Assembly (NCBI RefSeq): GCF_002878395.1
Contig: NC_061118.1
Coordinates: 86,761,866 to 86,825,865, forward strand
DNA length: 64,000 nucleotides
Direction: 5' to 3'
Origin: Capsicum annuum
Lineage: Eukaryota > Streptophyta > Magnoliopsida > Solanales > Solanaceae
The notes under the pieces: model-generated
Told to the model about the DNA's origin: nothing
Seen by the model: only the letters and a program-made list of their open reading frames with translations
The model's database searches: none
In this document: positions 57,307 to 64,000 of the stretch, piece after piece
Layout: each line of letters opens with the position of its first letter
Position numbering within the stretch: position 1 is the stretch's first letter
Translations under genes and position numbers: made by a program

Positions 57307-58424
57307 TGTTACATCCTGGGTTTTGGCCTTAGAAATTTTCCTTGAAATCCATTCTCTGGACCCAATACGACTCCAGGGTACGGGGCCATATGCTAGGGTA
57401 TGAGTGGAATGGTCCCGTTATATGATGACCAGTGTTAGTTAGTGGGATGGGTTTGATCATTGGATTGGTCACGACTTAGGGGTGCAAGTATTAAGGATTG
57501 AAATGAGTCGTATCGGTGACTCGTATGGTGGGCAGTGTTTGATCCTCCTGGTAATTCATACTGCAAGGGATATAAATCATGGGTATGGGTCATATGCTGA
57601 GATGGCGACTTGGTTGGATGAGTCGTATGCTGGACATTGTCTGATCCAAAGGTTAAGGCTAGAGTACGACTAGTGGAAACCAATTGTAAAGAAGGGTATA
57701 ATTCGTAAGAGGGTCAGTCGTATCCCTGTGATGGATTTTTAAGGGACTTTATGCTTGGTTATTTAAATGGATTACTTTATCCTTATCCTGAGATACATGC
57801 TAACGATCATTTGCCAACCCGTTTACTGGCAGATGTATACCCACGCTATGCAGGAACCGGCCATTCGACTCCTCCTACATAGTGATTGACTCGAGGACAA
57901 CATTTGGGTTGAAATGGTGATCTTCTATATTTCTAGAAGGCTCCATTTCATAATATGGGCATTCTTAGACATTTTTCTATTATTTTGGACATTGGATTTG
58001 GCCATGGTTGGGGGTATGTTCCAATCGGATATTTGTATTCTTTTGGATAGAGGCTTTATAGTACTTCTGGGGGTTGGTATAGGCGGGATCGGTATTGGTG
58101 TCGGTCTTGGCATCATTGGACATGATTTCTCACTGTTCCATCATATTACCTTTTGGGTTTGTTTATCATATTATATTTTGCTATTCTCTTTGGTTTGGCA
58201 TTGTATGGATGGTTGGTTTGGTGCGGGTAGACTCGGTTGGGTCGGTCACTGTAGTGACTCTATCCGAGAGTTTCCATGGGAGCATTTACGCAATCTTGTT
58301 ATATGCTCGAAATTAAGCTCATCTAAGGCTGTGAAAGGTGGTTGGGTTAGGTTAAAGGGGCGGGCTTCAGTCCTGGATGGACTTGGGATGCCCATCACGT
58401 CTAGGCCCTAGTTTGGTCATGACA
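57307..58424 (+). repeat. Array right LTR, internally deleted
   Basis: It starts TGTTACATCCTGGG after GTGGGGGAGAA and ends GGTCATGACA. Near 57748 it jumps from the U3 part (compare 40670) straight to the R/U5 part (compare 24900). About 1.2-1.3 kb of LTR is missing. The open frame at 57914-58411 spans the recurrent G/T-rich block and is not a gene in its own right. Confidence 0.87.

Positions 58425-58449
<25 letters not shown>
58425..58449. repeat. (AT)n microsatellite between convergent LTRs
   Basis: Twenty-five bases of alternating AT lie exactly between the end of the array LTR and the end of the minus-strand B6 LTR. Confidence 0.95.
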
Positions 58450-58455
<6 letters not shown>

Positions 58456-60737
58456 GCAGCCTAGGCTGGAGGCCTTGTTGTAATGGGCATCCCAAGTCCA
58501 CCTAGGACCGGGGACCACCCTCTTAACCCAACCCAAACACTTTATACAGTCTTAGATTAGCTAAATTTCGAGCATATAACAAGATTGCGCAATGCTTTCA
58601 GGAAGACTTTGGGATAGGGTCACAACCATGACCAACCCAACCAAGTCTGTCCATACCAAACCATCCATCCATACCATACCAAACAAAATAGAATCTCAAA
58701 ACATAATTTGAAAGTCAAATCCAAAATGTAATACGATGGCATAGTAAAAAATTATGTTCGATGATGCCAACCTCCCATCTTATTCCAATGCCAAGGCCTA
58801 CATCGATATCGATCTCGCCCATTCCAACCCCCAAAAGTACCACAATGCCTCCATCCAAAAGAATACAATTATTGGGTTTAGACATGCCCCCAACCATGGA
58901 CAAAACCAATATTCGGAAAGAAAATTAAAGTCTAAGAATATGCAACATGAAATGATGCCTTCTGAAAGGATGAAAGATCACCACTCCAGTCCAAAAATTT
59001 GTCCCCGAATCAAGTACTATGAAAGAGGAGTCGAACATCTGGATCCTGAATAGAGTGGGTTTATAGCTGCCAGTGGATGGGTTAGTGGGTGAACACTAGC
59101 ATGAATATCGAGATAAGGATTAAGTAAAGCAATTTATAAAAACCAAGTGAAAACTATCCAATGCAAATAACCATACATATATGTAAGTTCTAGGATAAGG
59201 GATCGGGTTTAGCATCCCATTTAAAAGCTTAACCTAGGTCATGTAGCTTAGCAGTTTTATCACCCACGGGCCATATGGGTTCAGCTCCCCATGCAAAAAG
59301 GGTCCTAGTGTGTGTAGCCACACGACCAAGAAATAACCCTAGAATGACCAGTACATCCCTCCAATATAAACATGACACTCGCATGTGTCCATCGAAGACC
59401 CATCATATCGAAAAATATGAGTTTCCAGTTTTAATTCCCCCGGGATCACCACCTTCCATGACTTAGCTTACACTCCCTGGCATTAATGCCCAATTAAAAC
59501 CAAGTCCAAACAATCAAATTATCCATTTATTAACTAAGGCTATTTGATAAACCAGTGGTATCGTCATACCACCATACTTGCAAGCATTATCCATAGCCAA
59601 ACTATTTAGATTAAGGGGGCTCTCGGTGCCCTTTCTGTTCACCATATTAAACTCTTGGGAGACTACCATGTTCTCCACAATCATAACCAATTTAACTTTA
59701 ACCTTTGTAAATGATTTAAACCATTTTTAGTTTCATGCATAAGTTGAAAACTAGCAAGAGTTCCCTTTTAAAAGAGTCAATGCAATAAATATATCCTTAT
59801 AAGCATTTAATCAAACACCTTGGGGGCATAGTATAACCAAAACCAAATTCCATTACCATTAAAAAATTATCATGCAATTCCATTATCCAAAACCACCATT
59901 AATGCATAGAAAGCATAATTAAAACCATAAGAAATCTTAACCAAGCCTTTAGCATCAAAACCCCCAAATTAATGATTGAAAACCAAAACCATGCAAAAGT
60001 AAAACCATGAAATCTACCATATGACCATGCCTTTAATTGAAATTACAAGAAGGGAAGATAATCACACCTTAAACCAATAAGATTGATGAAAAGCATTCAC
60101 CAAGACAATCCCCAAGGTCATCCCTTAGTTGAAACCCTAGCTCTTTGCCCCAAAAGCACTTGAGAGAATTATGATATGTTTTGGAAGAGATTCTAAGTGT
60201 TTAAGAATTAAATAATAGGGTAAATAACCTCATAAGTGTATTTGAAGTTGTGGGTCCTTATCAGGGTAAGTAGCAAAATGTCTGGAATACCCCCACTTAA
60301 ATCCCATAAAAACCCAACACAGGGTTAAGACTGACTACCTTACGAGTCGTAACCTAGCTTACGATTGATACCGACCCAATCGTAACCAATCCTCAACCAT
60401 GGATCAGACACTATCTAGTATATGAATCATCCAACCAAGTCGTAACCTCAGCATATGATCTGTACCCATGAACCGTATCCTTGGCAGAATGTAACACTAG
60501 GAGGATCAAACACGACTACCTTATGAGTCGCCTATACGACTCCTACCCATGCCTTACGACTTATACCCTCAAGTCATATCCATTCTAGTGTCCTAGACCA
60601 TCCTAACAACTAACACTAATCAGTTTACGACAGGTCTTCACTACTTATACCCCAGCTTACTTCTTGTACTATGAATTGTAATGGGTTTGAAGAATGAGAT
60701 TCCTGGAAATTTTCTAAGGGTACAAACTTGGGATTCA
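58456..60737 (-). repeat. B6 3' LTR
   Basis: About 2,280 bp, in inverted orientation to the array LTR at 57307-58424. It shares the GATATG block, the ATGCTAAACCC block, U3 words of TACGACT/AGTCGTA type (60340-60620), and the recurrent open block (58909-58715 on the minus strand). Confidence 0.88.
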
Positions 60738-60740
60738 TTA

Positions 60741-60754
60741 GTCTCCCCCACTAG
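60741..60754 (-). other. B6 polypurine tract
   Basis: On the minus strand CCTAGTGGGGGAGA precedes the LTR start, matching the B4 and B5 tracts. Confidence 0.8.
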
Positions 60755-60904
60755 GAACATTCATCCCCGAATGATGGATAAGGTAGGGGTAACCACACAC
60801 AGAGTCATTTGCATTATCAAACATCCTTTTAACAAAGTTTGGAAACAAATAGGTAAAGAAAATCTTTTCTTTAACAAACTCCGAAAATAAAGATGTGTTC
60901 ACAT

Positions 60905-61490
60905 ACCTTCTGCATGAATATCAGGAGCAGAAAACTAGAGCAGATACTTGGATTTCATGTCCTCTTTCGCTTCCCATGTGGACTCTTCCACTTTGTGGTT
61001 CCACCATAGAACCTTAAACAAAGCCATATCCTAGCTTTGTAACTGACGAACCTGCCTATCCAATATCTTAATCGGGACCTCTTTATAAGATAGAGAATCA
61101 GAGATATCCAACCCTTCCAAAGGCACAATCGAAGATGAATCACCAATGCACTTCCTCAATGTAGAAACGTGAAATACCAGATGAACCAAACTCAAACAAG
61201 ATGGTAAATCTAACTCATACACAACATTGCTCGCTCTCCGCAAAATCTCATAAGAACTAATGTACTGAGGATTAAGCTTTTTCGTTTTGCCAAACCACAC
61301 TTCTCCCTTAATAGGAGACACGTTAAGGAAAACCATATCCGCAGCTACAAACTCCAAATCTCTATGCCTAACATGCACATACGACTTTTGACAACTCTGG
61401 GAAGCCTTGAACCTATCCCGAATCACCATCACCTTTTCCATAGCTTGACGAACCAAGTTCGGACCAAACAAATCAGCATCCCAAGCTCAA
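60905..61490 (-). pseudogene. B6 integrase C-terminus and chromodomain
   Basis: 61471-61031 (146 codons, minus) runs from Phe-Gly-Pro-Asn-Leu-Val through Leu-Glu-Phe-Val-Ala-Ala-Asp-Met-Val-Phe-Leu-Asn-Val and Leu-Asn-Pro-Gln-Tyr-Ile to Ile-Leu-Asp-Arg-Gln-Val-Arg. It stops just before the chromodomain at a TAG. The chromodomain follows in the next stretch, with Glu-Glu-Ser-Thr-Trp-Glu-Ala-Lys-Glu-Asp-Met-Lys-Ser-Lys. Confidence 0.84.
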
Positions 61491-61499
61491 ACCAACCTA

Positions 61500-62340
61500 T
61501 AGGAGATATACACCTCCTACTATACAACGCCTCAAAATAATCCATACCAATACACAGGCTCAAAGTATATCTTCCAATGTCTGAATAGTTCTTTCCGCCT
61601 GCCCAACTGACTGCAGATAGAAAGCCTTACTCAGACTCACCTTAGTCCCCAACCCTTTCTAGAAAGACTGCCAGAAGTGGGATGTAAATAGCTTACCGCG
61701 ATCGAAAGTAATCAAAATAGGCGCCCTATGCAGTTTCACAATCTCCTATAGATAAAGCTTCTCATAATCCTCCACCGAAAAGCTAGTCCTCACAGGAAAG
61801 AAATGCGCGGACTTCGTAATCCTATCCATAGTAACCTAAATCAAATCAAATTGGTTATGAGACCGAGGAAGACCGGTAATGAAATCCATATTAATATCCT
61901 CCCACTTCTATTTAAGAAACTTAATATCTTATTACAACCCACCAGGCCTCATGTGGTCAACCTTAACTTGTTGACACACCAAGCACTTGGACATAAAATT
62001 AGCCACGTCCTGCTTTATGCCATTCCACCAATAGATCTCCTTGAGATCATGGTACATCTTAGTAGAACAAAGATGGACAACATAGCGCGACTCGTATGTC
62101 TAGGCCAAGATCCTTTGCCGCATACCATCTATATCAGGAGCACACATCCTCCCTTGGTACCACAAAGTACCATTGTCACTAATCTCAAAATCTATTACCT
62201 TTTTCTCACCAACGCTACCATTGATTTTCCTTAAGGCAGAATCTAACATTTGTTTCTCCTTAATCTCTGCACCAAAAGACGATCCAACAACTTCCTACAC
62301 CATCACACTACCATTCTTGGAGTCCAAGAGACAAACCCTA
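61500..62340 (-). pseudogene. B6 integrase zinc-binding region and core
   Basis: On the minus strand the zinc-binding pairs lie at about 62110-61965 (His-Glu...His...Cys-Leu-Val-Cys). The core opens Asn-Met-Asp-Phe-Ile near 61895. The second catalytic motif reads Thr-Phe-Asp-Arg-Gly near 61700, so that Asp is kept. Several stops interrupt the reading. The + strand open frame at 61803-62234 is its antisense shadow. Confidence 0.8.
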
Positions 62341-62379
62341 AGATTTGCCAAGTGATGAATATCTTTCACCAATTCCTTC

Positions 62380-62876
62380 TTTTATTCTCCCACATGAGCC
62401 AAATTACCCATGGACAACCTACTAAGTGCACCAGAAACCACGTTAGCTTTACGTCGATGGCAGTAAAGAATCATATCATAGTCCTTAAGAAGCTCAAGCT
62501 ATCTCCTTTACCTAAGATTAAGCTCTTTCTATGAGATCACATACCACAAACTCTTGTGATTAGAAAAGATATCCACGTGGACCAAATACAAATAATGGCA
62601 CCATATCTTTAAAGCAAATATAATGGCCAACAGTTCCAAATCACGAGTAGGATAGTTTCTCTCATGCACCTTTAACTGCCTAGAAGCATAGCTTATCACC
62701 TTTTCATGTTGCATCAACACACAACTAAGACCAATTCGAGATGTATCAAAATAAACAACGAACCCATCATTGCCTTTTAGCAAAGTCAGAGTTAGAGACA
62801 AAGTCAACTTATCCTTCAACTTCTCAAAACTCCCTTCATACGCATCCGACCAAGAAAACGTAACCTTCTTCGGAGT
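62380..62876 (-). pseudogene. B6 RNase H
   Basis: 62819-62529 (minus) is open with Val-Val-Tyr-Phe-Asp-Thr-Ser-Arg (first catalytic Asp kept), [15 protein letters not shown] and Trp-Cys-His-Tyr-Leu-Tyr. A frame break near 62530 separates it from the closing block at about 62450-62400. Confidence 0.84.
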
Positions 62877-63668
62877 CTACTTAGTCAAAGGAGAAGATAT
62901 CAATGAGAAACTCTCTAGAAACCGTCTATAATATCCAACTAAATCCATGAAACTTTGAATATCAGATGGAGTCGTAGGTCTTGGCCACTTCTTCACCATA
63001 GTGACCTTCTGCAGATCCACCATGATCCCTTCATTGGAAATGATATGACCAAAGAAAGTCAAAAATTTCAATCAAAACTCGCACTTAGAGAACTTAGCAA
63101 ACAATTGTTGTTCCCTTAAGGTCTGCAACACCACATGAAGGTGATTAGCATGATCCACCTCACTCTTTGAATACATTAGAATATCATCAATAAACACAAT
63201 GATTAAGAGATCTAAATAATTCCAAAACACCCTGTTCATCAGATCCATAAATATTTTTGAGGCATTTGACAATGCAAATGATATCACCAAAAACTCATAA
63301 TACCCATACCTAGTGTGAAAAGATGTCTTAGGGATATCCACCTCTCTAATCTTCAACTTAAGGTACCCAGACCAATGATCTATCTTCGAGAAGAACTTTG
63401 CACCTTGCAACTGGTCAAACAAATCATCTATTTGAGGGAGAGGATATTTGTTCTTGACCATTACCTTAATCAACTACCTGTAGTTGATGTCCATACGAAG
63501 AGAACCATACTTCTTGTTCACGAACAACACTGGTGCACCCAATAGGGAAACACTAGGATGAATAAACCCTTTGTCTAGAAGATCCTTAATTTGCTCCTTG
63601 AGTTCCCTCAACTCAACCAGAGCCATTCTATATGAAGAAATATAAATTGGATGAGTGGTCGAAAGCAA
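62877..63668 (-). pseudogene. B6 reverse transcriptase, three near-continuous open pieces
   Basis: 63668-63474 is the RT start, with [11 protein letters not shown] and Arg-Met-Asp-Ile-Asn-Tyr-Arg, ending at a TAG in place of Gln. 63473-63072 (133 codons) is the palm, with Phe-Leu-Val-Ile-Ser-Phe and the intact catalytic box Phe-Ile-Asp-Asp at residues 94-97. It ends at a TGA where the family has Trp. 63071-62877 is the thumb, with Gly-Tyr-Tyr-Arg-Arg-Phe-Leu. Only two point stops separate the three, so this RT is the least damaged B copy. Confidence 0.9.
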
Positions 63669-64000
63669 ATCAATACCAAACTCTATTTCACTATTCGGAG
63701 AAACACCTGGATGATCATTCGAAAAGACCTATGGAAACTCATTAACCACAAAGACCAAAGACAAAAGAGGACCTTTTGAATTAGAATCTTTAACCCAAAC
63801 TAAATGATAAAGACAACCTTTAGAGATTAACCTTCAGGCTCTAAGATAAGAAATAAACTCTCCCTAGGTGCTAAGTAACAACCTTCCCATTCTATTTCTG
63901 GCTCACCGGGGAACTTAAAGATAACCCTATGGGTTTGATAATCTAAATTGGTATAAAAAGTATACAACCAATCCATGCCCATGATTACTTTGAAATCTAC
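63669..64000 (-). pseudogene. B6 protease end and linker, truncated by window
   Basis: The minus strand reads Val-Asp-Phe-Lys-Val-Ile-Met-Gly-Met-Asp-Trp-Leu at the window edge, the end of the aspartic protease, then the linker to RT with a few stops. The catalytic Asp of the protease lies outside the window. Confidence 0.78.

Larger units (their letters stand above)
24531..58424 (+). mobile_element. Tandem gypsy array (B3-B5) sharing a middle LTR, split by two nested elements
   Basis: Three LTRs of one subfamily (24531-25603, 40237-41270 plus 51006-52247, and 57307-58424) bracket two internal domains. B3 is 25604-26200 plus 35903-40236; B5 is 52248-57306. Only one LTR lies between the two internal domains, and it is followed directly by a primer-binding-site-like sequence. 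That is the arrangement expected from unequal recombination between LTRs. A2 interrupts B3 and B4 interrupts the middle LTR. The leftmost LTR lacks its 5' part, so the outer target-site duplication cannot be checked. Confidence 0.82.
58456..64000 (-). mobile_element. Element B6: Ty3/gypsy copy on the minus strand, 5' part outside window
   Basis: Read on the minus strand: protease end at the window edge, RT, RNase H, integrase, chromodomain, purine tract, then a 3' LTR starting TGAATCCCAAG at 60737. Its LTR is closest to that of B4. The very end of the LTR is lost into the AT repeat. Stops are present, but pol is comparatively well preserved, including an intact RT catalytic box. Confidence 0.9.

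Noticed and set aside
57914..58411. 165-codon plus-strand open frame
   Set aside because: It lies in the array's right LTR across the deletion-shortened R/U5 region. It is reported only as part of the recurrent LTR frame, not as a gene.
61803..62234. 143-codon plus-strand frame
   Set aside because: Exact antisense of the B6 integrase region, which has clear family motifs on the minus strand.
1..64000. Organelle insertions, rRNA genes, disease-resistance or biosynthetic gene clusters
   Set aside because: Looked for by eye on both strands; no recognisable sequence or protein motif was found.

Overview
The window is plant nuclear DNA, AT-rich and made mostly of old, decayed Ty3/gypsy LTR retrotransposons. 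It carries one credible host gene, an LBD (LOB-domain) transcription factor at 21921-22688. A tRNA-derived SINE and several long LTRs look like those I know from Solanaceae, so a nightshade genome (Solanum, Capsicum or Nicotiana type) is my best guess. That is recalled resemblance, not a database result.

Left block, 1-15282. Element A1 (1-7351, + strand, 5' end outside the window) is a chromodomain-bearing Ty3/gypsy copy of Tekay/Del type. Its 3' LTR ends at 7351, in the middle of the protease-RT region of a second gypsy copy, B1 (7352-13093). B1 in turn ends inside what looks like the LTR of a third family (13094-15282). This is probably a three-level nest.

Middle block, 15283-24530. This is the least TE-dense part. 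It holds a minus-strand LTR (16790-19674), a minus-strand SINE (20308-20492), a long near-perfect inverted repeat (about 20862-21125) and the LBD gene. The gene has a strong 5' splice donor just before its apparent stop, so its last few codons are uncertain. A MITE-like fragment and a TGG/TGA-rich tract follow.

Right block, 24531-58424. I read this as a tandem gypsy array, LTR - internal domain B3 - LTR - internal domain B5 - LTR. It was later split by two nested insertions. Element A2 (26201-35897; flanks GTTAG/TTTAG) lies in the B3 gag. Element B4 (41271-51000; flanks CTTAC/CGTAC) lies in the shared middle LTR. Removing both restores continuous homologous sequence at each junction.

Far right, 58425-64000. 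A 25-bp AT repeat separates the array from B6, a minus-strand gypsy copy that runs off the window. The 3' LTRs of B5 and B6 face each other and form a large inverted repeat.

Every gag-pol copy carries stops, frameshifts or lost catalytic residues, so none looks autonomous. Many stops sit where a relative has CAG, CAA, CGA or TGG, as expected from decay of methylated cytosine. I see no undescribed defence or metabolic system. The best leads are the array with its nested insertions, the hairpin upstream of the LBD gene, the ambiguous LBD 3' end, lesions shared between gypsy copies, and a short open frame that recurs in the B-family LTRs.
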